Shown piece after piece: positions 26,710-35,181 of a DNA stretch of 64,000 nucleotides (the stretch's first letter is position 1; every line of letters begins with the position of its first letter). Source of the DNA: Rhodobacteraceae bacterium Alg231-04 (lineage in GTDB: Bacteria; Pseudomonadota; Alphaproteobacteria; Rhodobacterales; Rhodobacteraceae); contig FREY01000002.1 in assembly GCA_900143635.1 (NCBI GenBank), positions 8,429 to 72,428 on the forward strand, given 5' to 3'. Both the position numbers and the translations under genes were made by a program. A model generated the notes under the pieces. The model ran no database searches and had not been told where the DNA came from. It saw only the letters and a list, made by a program, of their open reading frames with translations.

Positions 26710-27657
26710 TTACTCAGCCGCTTCTTCGCTGGAAGCGTCAGGTGCCACTTCTTCTGCGGCGTTCTGCTCTTCTGGGGCTGGTGCGGGCAGGTCGCCCACC
26801 ACCTGCGGCGGCAGGCCCAGCAGCATTCGGGTGATGGTGATCAGCTCCTGGCGCATTTTGGTGCGCGGGGTGACCCGGTCCAACATGCCGTGGTCCAGCA
26901 GGTATTCGGCCCGCTGGAAGCCCTCGGGCAGCTTTTCGCGGATCGTCTGTTCGATCACCCGCGGGCCGGCAAAACAGATCAGCGCATTGGGTTCGGAGAT
27001 ATGCACATCGCCCAGCATCGCATAGGAGGCCGTCACACCACCGGTGGTCGGGTGGGTCAGAACCACAATGTAAGGCAGGCCTGCTTCTTTCAGCATCTGC
27101 ACAGCAACCGTGGTACGCGGCATCTGCATCAGGCTGAGGATGCCTTCCTGCATACGCGCGCCGCCCGCAGCCGAGAACAGCACCAGCGGGCGCTTCAGTT
27201 TCACGGCTTCCTGCGCGGCGGCGATGATCGCATTGCCCACATACATGCCCATGGAACCGCCCATAAAGGAGAAGTCCTGCGCCGTGGCCACGATGGGCGT
27301 GCGGCCAATCTCGCCGCAGGCAACCAGCATGGCTTCCTCTTCGCCGGTTTTCTTTTGCGCGGCCTTCATGCGGTCAGGGTATTTTTTCTGATCGCGGAAT
27401 TTCAGCGGGTCGGCGACCGGCTCCGGCACGGCGACCTCGGTGAAGATACCGCCGTCGAACAGCGCCTCAAAACGCGCGCGCGGTGTGATCGCCATATGGT
27501 GATCGCAGCTGGTGCAGACATTCAGATTGTCGCTCAGCTCGCGGTGAAACAGCATGGTGCCGCATTCGCTGCACTTATGCCAAAGGTTCTCGGGCACTTC
27601 GCGGCGCGAAAAGATCGAGTTGATCCGCGGCCGGACGTAATTGGTGATCCAGTTCAT
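26710..27657 (-). CDS. accD: Acetyl-CoA carboxylase carboxyltransferase subunit beta
   Basis: A 315-residue subunit that, with AccA, moves carboxyl from biotin to acetyl-CoA for fatty-acid synthesis. The N-terminal zinc ribbon has Cys29, Cys32, Cys48 and Cys51 (WHKCSECG and VCTSCDHH). The crotonase-like core includes [33 protein letters not shown] and [16 protein letters not shown]. The C-terminal tail is acidic and alanine-rich. The start [10 protein letters not shown] at 27657 is the family start. It is followed by folC. Confidence 0.95.
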   Translation of the reverse strand: MNWITNYVRPRINSIFSRREVPENLWHKCSECGTMLFHRELSDNLNVCTSCDHHMAITPRARFEALFDGGIFTEVAVPEPVADPLKFRDQKKYPDRMKAAQKKTGEEEAMLVACGEIGRTPIVATAQDFSFMGGSMGMYVGNAIIAAAQEAVKLKRPLVLFSAAGGARMQEGILSLMQMPRTTVAVQMLKEAGLPYIVVLTHPTTGGVTASYAMLGDVHISEPNALICFAGPRVIEQTIREKLPEGFQRAEYLLDHGMLDRVTPRTKMRQELITITRMLLGLPPQVVGDLPAPAPEEQNAAEEVAPDASSEEAAE

Positions 27658-27718
27658 ATGCTTTGCCTCTGCGGGGGCCGATTTGCACCCAAATAAGCTG
27701 ACCGGGCGGCAATTGCAA

Positions 27719-28609
27719 TCAGCGGCGCAGGGCAAGCCGCGCTGTTAGCCAGGAAACCAGCATCAGGGCGACATCCACAGCCAGCCAGGGGCGCAGCCCA
27801 GCCGTGTCGGACATCTCATATGGCAGCAGATACAGCGCCAGCCCGTTCAGGCTGGTGGGCGAGGCGACAAACAGCAAGGCAACGGCATTATTGACAAAAT
27901 GCACAGCGATTGCCGGCCCCAGACTGCCCGCACGCGCAGTCAGATCCGCCATCAATATGCCGAATAATGCGGCCCAGAGTGCGACCAGACCGGCATTGCT
28001 GCCCGCCTCGGCCGGCAGGTAGTGGCCCAGTGCAAAAACCACCGAGGGCAGGCACAGCCACACAGCTGGATGGCGAAACCGGGCCGCCAGCGCCTGTTGC
28101 AGATAACCGCGAAACAGAATTTCCTCGGCGCTGACCTGAACAAGCACCGCGAGCAGCGACAGCGGCAGAAAGGCAAGCCACTGCCAAAGCGGCACATTCG
28201 CCACCAAGGGTTCCCCCATATCATAGGGCGGCAGCACAGCCACAACAGCGCCCAGCGCCAGCAGAGCCATCAAAACCTTTCGGAACTGACGTACCAGCGG
28301 CACCATATTTCCAGTGACCGTCAGCAGGCTGCGCTGATGCAGCAACCGGACCGCCGCCGCGACACCCAGGATCGCAAAGCCGAAACCACCCAAGAGCACC
28401 AGCATTGCGGCAGGGTTGGAGCCATCGCTCAGCCCTTGCACCCAGGGCCCCGGAAAAACACCGCCGATCACACCATAGGCCACAACCGTGCCGCCCAGGC
28501 TGAAGGCCGCGACAATCACCAGACCTGCCAGCAGCCGCCACAGCCCGGACTGCATGCGCGCCGGGCGCACCAAAGCCTCGTGGGCGGCGTAGCGGTGATC
28601 AGCGGGCAT
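27719..28609 (-). CDS. CPBP family intramembrane glutamic endopeptidase
   Basis: A polytopic membrane protein of about 296 residues with the three CPBP (Abi/Rce1-like) motifs: [10 protein letters not shown] (EExxxR), FALGHYLP (FxxxH) and HFVNNA (HxxxN). Such proteases process prenylated or leader peptides, or confer immunity to bacteriocins. Three consecutive ATGs (28609-28615) overlap the last codons of the degenerate ABC gene; 28609 has AAGG at a suitable distance. The overlap means translational coupling, so protease and ABC-like protein probably act together. Confidence 0.85.
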   Translation of the reverse strand: MPADHRYAAHEALVRPARMQSGLWRLLAGLVIVAAFSLGGTVVAYGVIGGVFPGPWVQGLSDGSNPAAMLVLLGGFGFAILGVAAAVRLLHQRSLLTVTGNMVPLVRQFRKVLMALLALGAVVAVLPPYDMGEPLVANVPLWQWLAFLPLSLLAVLVQVSAEEILFRGYLQQALAARFRHPAVWLCLPSVVFALGHYLPAEAGSNAGLVALWAALFGILMADLTARAGSLGPAIAVHFVNNAVALLFVASPTSLNGLALYLLPYEMSDTAGLRPWLAVDVALMLVSWLTARLALRR

Positions 28610-31600
28610 CATCATCCACCTTGTCCTTTGCGGCCCCAAGGCCGGCATCACGCACGGCATCCGCCGCACCGCCCAGACGTCTGGCAGTTGTCTGCAGCAG
28701 GCCCATGGCCGCCGCCACATCGCCGGAAATCACATCCCGAAAATCACCCGCTGCAATGCGCAGCAGGCGGCTCGGTTGGCGGCTGATGCAGTCCATCCGG
28801 TATGTCCCCTCCAAGATAACCGCCAACTCTCCGACCAACTGGCCCGGCCCGACCCAGGTCACCGGCTGTTCTGTGCCCCCCTGCCCCGGCCAGTAAAGCG
28901 CCACCTCGCCCGTGTGACAAAGATAAACCGCCTCAGCCTTTTCATCATGAGAATAGAGACGGGCATCGGCCCCGACCTCCTGCCAGCTGGCAGCAAAGGC
29001 CAGCAGACGCTGGTTGCGGCGGCCGATTGCGCTGAACAGTTCAGCACTGGAAATCGCTGATAGTTTTTCGGCGAAATCATCGGCCTGACCCTCCTGCGGC
29101 ACCGGCGGCGGCAGGCCCTGAAGGCGGCCATTCTCAATCGCCAGCGCCACATCATAGCGGTCGGGGTTCTCGAAGCTGCTCTCCAGAAAGATCATCGTTG
29201 CTGCGGGCAGGACAGCGGCAAGCCGCCCCCTCAGATCCTGACGGCTGGCCTCTTCCTGACTGACCATGATCTGGTCGAGCAGCAGAATGTCAGGCTCTTT
29301 GATTGCCGCGCGCGACAGGGCGGCGCGCTCCTGCAGAACCGGGGCCAGTTTGCTGCCACCCAACCCAGTTGGCAGGTCATAAAGCGTCAGCGCCAGCGCC
29401 TGTTTCAGGCCGGCGCTCTCCAGCGCCTGCATCACGATATCCTCGATCCGGTGCTGCACATCTGCGCCACCCGGAGCCAGTTTTGCAAAGAGGGCGTTCT
29501 CCAACACGGAAAGTTGCGACATGCAAACCGTGGGTGACAGGGGCGTAAAGCGATCGCCAAGCGCTGCCAGCCACTGATCAGAAAACGCCTTGCGGGCGGT
29601 CAGAATTGCTGCCTTGAAGTCTTCCGGCAGGTCCGCGCCCAACTGCACCTCGCCGAGACGAAACAACACCGCAATAATCCGGGCGCGCTCTTCTTTTGTT
29701 GGTTGCGGTTCGTCAGCGCGGCCAAGCCGGTCCGCCAATGCCACCAGCCCGTCGAATTCCGCCGCCTCCAATCCCAGCCGCGCAAACAGCGGATGGGCCG
29801 CACCTCCGGACCCGAAAGTCAGGCCCAGCCGCCCCGCCACCGCGAGGCCGGCGTCATAGGCGGGCCCTGCAAGTTTGGCAGTGTCCAGCGCGGCCTGCAC
29901 CGGGCTGCTGGCGGCCAATTCTTCGTCCGTAAAAGGCGCAATCGGCAGGGCAAACAGCAGATTTTCTGCCAGCGGCAACGCCGAATGAAACCTGTCGCGG
30001 TCCAGCCAAAGAACCGCCTCCTCCAACCCCTCTTCTGCAAGGCGGTCGCGGATTTGCGGCCGCAGCGCCAACAGCCCGGACGCCAGCTCAGGGTGCCGGG
30101 TGGGATCAATATTGCTGTGCAGCGCCCGGCGGAACATACGCCCGCCCAGCCCCATGGCACCGGCAATCTGGAACCACCAGCTGCGGACCTCTTCAGCAGG
30201 TCGGGGCGCCACCAAGGGGTTCGACCATTGAGCCTCCAAAGGATCGGTTGAATTGCCCGACCTGAGCGCCTCCTTCGCGGCTTTGGGCGGCAGGGCGGCC
30301 CCCGCCTGTGGCACCGTTTTCAATGGCATCATCACATTATCACCCAGCGTGCCGTCGAATAGGTAAGGGCGTGAATGCGCATGGCCGATGCGCGCCGCAA
30401 TTACCCCCTGATGAAGCCTATCCAATGAATGGCCCGCAACAGTGATCCTGCCACGCGCCGACAGTACCTCGCGGGTGAGCAGCTGGGCAAATGCGGCCCG
30501 CTCGGCAGCCGTGGCGCATTGCACCGCAACCCGCGCGCCCGCAGGCAGGGTAAAGCTCAGGTCTTCCAGCACCGCCTGCCCGTCGCCGTCCAGAACCGTC
30601 ACCCCGTCGAATTGAATGTCGCCGTGCAGCGACGGCACATGGTCCGGCCCTCCTTCGATCAGATCCGCCGAGATCATCCCCGCCGGGGCAAACCGCTCGG
30701 CCATGATTTTCCAACGCGCGCTCATGTCCTGAACAAGATTGTAATAGGTCAGCAGTTCCCGCCACGGCGAAGACAGATCCTTATAGGCCGCCAGCGCCGC
30801 AACCAGCGCCCCGACGCTCAGATCACCCCGCAGTGCCAGCAGCCCGCCGGCCAGGTAATAGACAAAGGGCGTCACCTGACCGATCAGATTGTTGAGGAAC
30901 TTCATGAAGAATTTCAGCATATAGATCCGCTTGCGGATGCCAAACAGCGCACCCAAACGGTGCGAGATCACTGCGCGCCGGTAGCGCAACCCACCGTTTT
31001 CACGCAGATCAGAGAGCCCACCAGCGGTTTCACCAATCTCGGTCGCCAGCCCGCGCAATTCGCGAATGCGGGATTTGTGCAGCCGATTGATGCGCCGCTG
31101 CAGCATCGGGATCAGCCAGGCCTGCAACGGGATCAGCGCCACAGAGACCACACCGAACCAGAAACTCTGCAGGAACAGAAAGGTGACAATCGTCAGCATC
31201 TGACCGGCCAGAAACACCGGCTGCGCCACCGCATCCCCCATCAGCCCGCCCATCGGTTCGGCCTCGGAGGTGATCATCGCCACCATTTCGCCCTGCCCGG
31301 TGGACCGAAAGTAGGGCGCCGGAAAACGCATCATTCGCGCAATCAGCATATAGCGCAGACGCCGCAGCATCCGTTCAGACAGGATGCCTTTCTGGATGTT
31401 CAGCGCCATCTTCAGCATGCCCGCGATCAGCACCGCCGCAAGAAAGGCCAGACAGAGGACCAGCAGAAATTCCTGCTGGCTGAGGTTGCGTGTCCAGGGA
31501 TCGGTCAGGCTGTCGGCAGCGCCGATCACATCGTTGATGATCCGCTTGGGCAGCTCCAGCGACAGGAAGATAAACGGGAATGTCACCAAAGTCATCGCCA

Positions 31601-31661
31601 GCAGGATCAGCTGCTGGCGTTTCGAGTACTTCCAGATGAAGGAAAACAGGCTTTGTTCCAT
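28599..31661 (-). CDS. Degenerate ABC-transporter-like protein with C-terminal cyclic-nucleotide-binding domain
   Basis: A 1020-residue membrane protein. Residues 1-325 are an ABC exporter transmembrane domain with six helices. Residues 345-450 and 755-850 look like the two parts of an ABC ATPase, but every motif is lost: the Walker A position (about 380-390) reads QCATAAERAAF without GxxGxGKS, the signature position reads GLGGSKLAPVLQER, the Walker B reads DILLLDQ with Gln797 replacing the catalytic glutamate, and the switch histidine is absent (FLESSF). About 250 residues (450-705) are inserted between the halves. Residues 885-995 form a Crp-type cyclic-nucleotide-binding fold (LYSHDEKAEAVYLCHTGEVA, LVGELAVILEG). 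ATP hydrolysis is therefore unlikely; a regulated membrane scaffold or channel is possible. Confidence 0.85.
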   Translation of the reverse strand: MEQSLFSFIWKYSKRQQLILLAMTLVTFPFIFLSLELPKRIINDVIGAADSLTDPWTRNLSQQEFLLVLCLAFLAAVLIAGMLKMALNIQKGILSERMLRRLRYMLIARMMRFPAPYFRSTGQGEMVAMITSEAEPMGGLMGDAVAQPVFLAGQMLTIVTFLFLQSFWFGVVSVALIPLQAWLIPMLQRRINRLHKSRIRELRGLATEIGETAGGLSDLRENGGLRYRRAVISHRLGALFGIRKRIYMLKFFMKFLNNLIGQVTPFVYYLAGGLLALRGDLSVGALVAALAAYKDLSSPWRELLTYYNLVQDMSARWKIMAERFAPAGMISADLIEGGPDHVPSLHGDIQFDGVTVLDGDGQAVLEDLSFTLPAGARVAVQCATAAERAAFAQLLTREVLSARGRITVAGHSLDRLHQGVIAARIGHAHSRPYLFDGTLGDNVMMPLKTVPQAGAALPPKAAKEALRSGNSTDPLEAQWSNPLVAPRPAEEVRSWWFQIAGAMGLGGRMFRRALHSNIDPTRHPELASGLLALRPQIRDRLAEEGLEEAVLWLDRDRFHSALPLAENLLFALPIAPFTDEELAASSPVQAALDTAKLAGPAYDAGLAVAGRLGLTFGSGGAAHPLFARLGLEAAEFDGLVALADRLGRADEPQPTKEERARIIAVLFRLGEVQLGADLPEDFKAAILTARKAFSDQWLAALGDRFTPLSPTVCMSQLSVLENALFAKLAPGGADVQHRIEDIVMQALESAGLKQALALTLYDLPTGLGGSKLAPVLQERAALSRAAIKEPDILLLDQIMVSQEEASRQDLRGRLAAVLPAATMIFLESSFENPDRYDVALAIENGRLQGLPPPVPQEGQADDFAEKLSAISSAELFSAIGRRNQRLLAFAASWQEVGADARLYSHDEKAEAVYLCHTGEVALYWPGQGGTEQPVTWVGPGQLVGELAVILEGTYRMDCISRQPSRLLRIAAGDFRDVISGDVAAAMGLLQTTARRLGGAADAVRDAGLGAAKDKVDDDAR

Positions 31662-31849
31662 GTCCTACCCATTGAAATCACAATGTGTTTCGGCCTTTCC
31701 ACGCCCAGACGGACATGTCGGAACCAATGTCGCGACGGTAGGCTTTGGCAACACCTCTGGCAAGCCATGGACGGATCTTCTGTGGCACCCTTGCCCGGTG
31801 ATTCGACCGCCGTTAGACTCCCCCAAAAATTCAGAACAAAAGAGCAGTC

Positions 31850-32653
31850 ATGCCAGCCCACCTCTACGGCCAGCCCCGAAACATCCTCAGGCCTTTCCAC
31901 GCTCTGCGGCTCACTGCCCTTGTGATTTTTGTCGGGTTCACAGCGGGTTGCGCTGAAACGGTGGGGCAGAACGGCAGCGGCTTAGGGTTTTCCAGCCATA
32001 CCGACGTGCCGCAGGAGAAACAGGCCAGCTTTGCCCGTGGCAATATTCTTCTGGTGCCACCCAAAGGCTTCTGCATCGATAGCGGCGGCATCCGGCGCGC
32101 CCGCGACAGCGGGTTTGCGATGATGGCCCGCTGTGATGCGCTGGGCATTCAGGGCTTTTTCGGCAATCGCAGCCCCTCCGTCATCACAGCAACAATTGGC
32201 CCGCGCCCCGACGGCGCACCGGTTCCCGGAACCAGCGATCTGGCCCGCCTATCCACCAATGCCGACGTGTTGGCGGTGCGCGATGATCTGATGCTGCCGC
32301 TGGTGCAGATCTCTGGCGGCAAAGGCCTGCTGCCGGGGGCTGCCAAAGTGCATTGGCGCGGCGCATTGGTGCTGAATGATCACCTGCTGTCCGTGGCGCT
32401 TTATGCGCCCGAAGGCAGCGCAGGGACATCGGATCAGGGCGCCATGCTGCTGAACGATTTGGCGCGGCGCACGCTCGAAGCCTCGGCCGCCGCCCCATTG
32501 GCGCCGCCTGCCACCACCGCACCGGCCCCCGCAGCCAAGCCCGCCGCTTCTGACGCCCCGTTGCGCCCCCGGTTAAGGCCTGATCCAGCCCCGGCGCCGC
32601 AGGTGCCTCAGCCCGCCGGGTTCATGGAGCGGTTCAAAACCCTGTTCTCCTGA
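31850..32653 (+). CDS. Putative lipoprotein of unknown function
   Basis: A 267-residue protein. Residues 18-34 are hydrophobic and end VGFTAGC, a fair lipobox, so lipid attachment at that cysteine is likely. A globular region follows with ILLVPPKGFCIDSGGIR, SGFAMMARCDALG and VHWRGALVLNDHLLSVALYA, then an Ala/Pro-rich linker and a short tail GFMERFKTLFS. I do not recognise a named family. The ATG at 31850 has a poor ribosome site. It is convergent with nothing and divergent from the ABC-like gene. Confidence 0.65.
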   Translation: MPAHLYGQPRNILRPFHALRLTALVIFVGFTAGCAETVGQNGSGLGFSSHTDVPQEKQASFARGNILLVPPKGFCIDSGGIRRARDSGFAMMARCDALGIQGFFGNRSPSVITATIGPRPDGAPVPGTSDLARLSTNADVLAVRDDLMLPLVQISGGKGLLPGAAKVHWRGALVLNDHLLSVALYAPEGSAGTSDQGAMLLNDLARRTLEASAAAPLAPPATTAPAPAAKPAASDAPLRPRLRPDPAPAPQVPQPAGFMERFKTLFS

Positions 32654-32865
32654 GACAGCCCTTCGGCCTAGCCTCCGGCACCTGATCACCGCAAGCCGAC
32701 AGGCAAACCCGCAAGCAAACTGGCAATACTCCAAAAAAATGCGCCGGATCAGCCTATTGACCCGCAATCATGGTTCAAAGCGCCGGTAGCATCGGTTAGG
32801 CTGGCGCACATTCCCGGATCCACGGGAGAACGCGCAGAAGCGCTTCGGAAAAGGGCAATCTGGCA

Positions 32866-33627
32866 ATGGTCAGGGTTCTGGACAATCTGGTCTTTCAGCG
32901 CGTCCTGTCGCGCTGGCGCAAAGCCGCGGATAGCGCCAATGCCGCGCCGCTGTCGCGACTGCGCCAACAGCGTACCCTTGCCCGGCGATTGAAGGCGGAA
33001 CTGGACCGGTTGATCCACATTGCCGACGGTCGGCTGGCCCTGCCAGCAATCGGATCTTCGTCCTTTCCCCGCCCACATGGCACCGACTGGGCCTGGCGGC
33101 CAGAACTCTGGCGCGGGCCGCTGCCGGTTCCCGGTCTGTCCTCGGTGCCGTCAAAAACACGCCTTGGCAGCGGGGTTGAGCTGTTCCACGACTGCGCCAA
33201 TTCCGAAGTGACCCTGCGCCAGCTGCGCAACACGCGCGAGGCGGATCTGGCGCCCTTTGGCCTGCGGATGGATGTGTTTCAGTTCAACGGCTCTTTTCTG
33301 TCGCTGGTGCTGGACCTGCCGGATGATGCCGCCAAGGGCATGACACGCGATCACCTGCTGCGGCTCGACACAATCATCGAGACCGAACAGCCGCAGGAAA
33401 TCTTTGCCCGCCTTAATATCAAACACGGCCCCAACACCGAACAGGTGCTGCGGGAATTGCCAATGGGTGACCCCAACGTGACGGTCGAATTCGACCTCGC
33501 CTATACCCGGCTCAATGAAAAGCGGATCGAACATATCTGGCTGGACCTGATCTTTGAGGCGCCGGACATGAACCAGGTCATTCTGCGCGATCTGACCTTG
33601 GCCCGCCATCGCCGCGCGGCGCTGTAA
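32866..33627 (+). CDS. DUF6478-like conserved hypothetical protein
   Basis: A 253-residue cytosolic protein that resembles, from memory, a roseobacter-group family of unknown function. It starts MVRVLDNLVFQRVLSRWRKA and has a basic helical N-terminus, then a beta-rich domain with GVELFHDCANSEVTLRQL, FQFNGSFLSLVLDLPDD and VEFDLAYTRLNEKRIEHIWL. There is no signal peptide or membrane segment. It is followed after 14 bases by a small gene on the same strand with a good ribosome site, so the two are likely an operon. Confidence 0.6.
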   Translation: MVRVLDNLVFQRVLSRWRKAADSANAAPLSRLRQQRTLARRLKAELDRLIHIADGRLALPAIGSSSFPRPHGTDWAWRPELWRGPLPVPGLSSVPSKTRLGSGVELFHDCANSEVTLRQLRNTREADLAPFGLRMDVFQFNGSFLSLVLDLPDDAAKGMTRDHLLRLDTIIETEQPQEIFARLNIKHGPNTEQVLRELPMGDPNVTVEFDLAYTRLNEKRIEHIWLDLIFEAPDMNQVILRDLTLARHRRAAL

Positions 33628-33641
33628 CAGGAGAATACCGG

Positions 33642-34013
33642 ATGAGCGACCTGACCCTCACCAAGATCTGTTTCCGCAACGGCATCTGGCAAGGCCGCCT
33701 CAGCGGGACCGAGGCCGACAGTCAGCCCACTATTGAGGTGCTGTACCTTGATCAGCCGGTTGACGGGGTCAAGATTGCGCCCGGCGAAACCGGCACCGAC
33801 TGGGAGCTGCACATCCCGGTGCCGCAGCATGCGATTGCAGATGGTGTTCAGACCTTCCTGATTTGCACAGGTGACGGGCAGACACTGGGCAGTTTTGCCT
33901 TCAATGCAGGTGATACGGTCCCGGACGAGTTGCGCGGCGAGGTGGAGCTTTTGCGCGCCGAGCTGGACATGCTCAAACGCGCCTTCCGCCGTCATTGTCT
34001 GCAAACCGCCTAG
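33642..34013 (+). CDS. Conserved hypothetical protein, partner of the DUF6478-like gene
   Basis: A 123-residue acidic cytosolic protein: a beta-rich N-terminal part (TKICFRNGIWQGRLSG, IEVLYLDQPVDGVKIAPGET, DWELHIPVPQHAIADG) and a C-terminal helix (ELRGEVELLRAELDMLKRAF) that looks like a short coiled coil. I do not recognise a family. CAGGAG is 9 bases before the ATG. Adjacent spacing to the upstream gene suggests the two proteins work together. Confidence 0.6.
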   Translation: MSDLTLTKICFRNGIWQGRLSGTEADSQPTIEVLYLDQPVDGVKIAPGETGTDWELHIPVPQHAIADGVQTFLICTGDGQTLGSFAFNAGDTVPDELRGEVELLRAELDMLKRAFRRHCLQTA

Positions 34014-34027
34014 GCGGTCACCTTCCA

Positions 34028-35098
34028 CTACCCTGTCTGAACCTTGCGGTCGCGCAGATCAGCTTCGATTTCGATCAGCCTGTTCTTGCGCCAAAGCCCC
34101 CCACCATAGCCGGTCAATGATCCATCCGCCGACAGGACCCGGTGACATGGCACGATGATGGCCAGCTGGTTCGCCCCGTTGGCCCGCGCCACGGCCCGAG
34201 TCGCCGACGGGCGGCCTATTTCTGCGGCGATCTGGGAATAGCTGCGCGTCTCCCCGCCCGGAATTGCCTGCAAATAGTGCCAGACCTCGCGCTCAAAGGC
34301 GGTGCCGTGAAAGGCACATGGTGTTTCAAAATGCGCGCCCGCCCCGGAGAAATAGCGTCCAAGCTCCTCTGCCACCTGCTCTGTCGGGGCGGTGCGCCCG
34401 ATGCCAATCCCGCCGGGCTGCGCCTTTTGCAGCTTGGCCACTTCGCGCGGCAGTGCTTTGCGGTCGGCGAATTCCAACAGGTGCAGGCGATGGCTGCAGC
34501 TGATGGCAATCATCGCGCCCAATGGCGTGTCTATCCAATCGGCTTTCAGCAGCGCGTCCTTGCGAAATGTTCCCGGTGCCAAACCAGCCAGACGGGCAAA
34601 TGCCGCGCGAAACGCGGAGGGCGAGCTGAACCCCGCATCAACCTGCGCTGCAATTACCGGCTCTCCGGCTTTCAGCGTGGTGAACCCGTCGCGCAGGCGG
34701 CGCTGGCGGGCCATCTCCAGAAATGTCATCCCAAACTGCCGTTTGAACGCCCGCCGTATGGTCGACGGATCCAGCCCCAGGGCCAGAATATCCCCCTCAC
34801 ACCAACGCCGCGCGGGTGCTGCGTCTAGCGCATCCAGCAAGCGGCGCAACGCCGGATCTGCACCATCAGGCACCGCCAGCGGCTGACAGCGTTTGCAAGC
34901 ACGGTACCCCGCTTCGATACAGCCCGCCGGCGTGGCAAAGAAGGTGCAGTTTTCAAACTTGGGTTTGCGGGCCGGACAAGTCAGACGACAAAAAACACCC
35001 GTGGAAGAAACGCCAACATAGGCGCGCCCGTCATAGGCAGCGTCACGTTCGAGAAGCGCTGCATAGAGCGTCTGGGAATCGGGCAGATCAAACATCAT
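34028..35098 (-). CDS. ada: Bifunctional Ada: methylphosphotriester/O6-methylguanine-DNA methyltransferase and AraC-type activator
   Basis: A 356-residue alkylation-damage sensor and repair protein. The zinc domain has Cys37, Cys41, Cys68 and Cys71 (GVFCRLTC, RACKRCQP); Cys37 is the methyl acceptor for phosphotriesters. The AraC helix-turn-helix follows (LGLDPSTIRRAFKRQFGMTF). The C-terminal O6-methylguanine transferase has the active-site IVPCHRVL and SGYGGG-like GYGGGLWRKNRLIE. All parts are intact. It would activate its own operon when methylated; no alkB or alkA adjoins it. Confidence 0.93.
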   Translation of the reverse strand: MMFDLPDSQTLYAALLERDAAYDGRAYVGVSSTGVFCRLTCPARKPKFENCTFFATPAGCIEAGYRACKRCQPLAVPDGADPALRRLLDALDAAPARRWCEGDILALGLDPSTIRRAFKRQFGMTFLEMARQRRLRDGFTTLKAGEPVIAAQVDAGFSSPSAFRAAFARLAGLAPGTFRKDALLKADWIDTPLGAMIAISCSHRLHLLEFADRKALPREVAKLQKAQPGGIGIGRTAPTEQVAEELGRYFSGAGAHFETPCAFHGTAFEREVWHYLQAIPGGETRSYSQIAAEIGRPSATRAVARANGANQLAIIVPCHRVLSADGSLTGYGGGLWRKNRLIEIEADLRDRKVQTG

Positions 35099-35181
35099 GG
35101 CGTCACCTTAGCTGTTCTGCAGATTGCTGCCGCCGAAGAACGGGCGCCTATTGCCATCTCCTACACATCATTCAACCCAAA

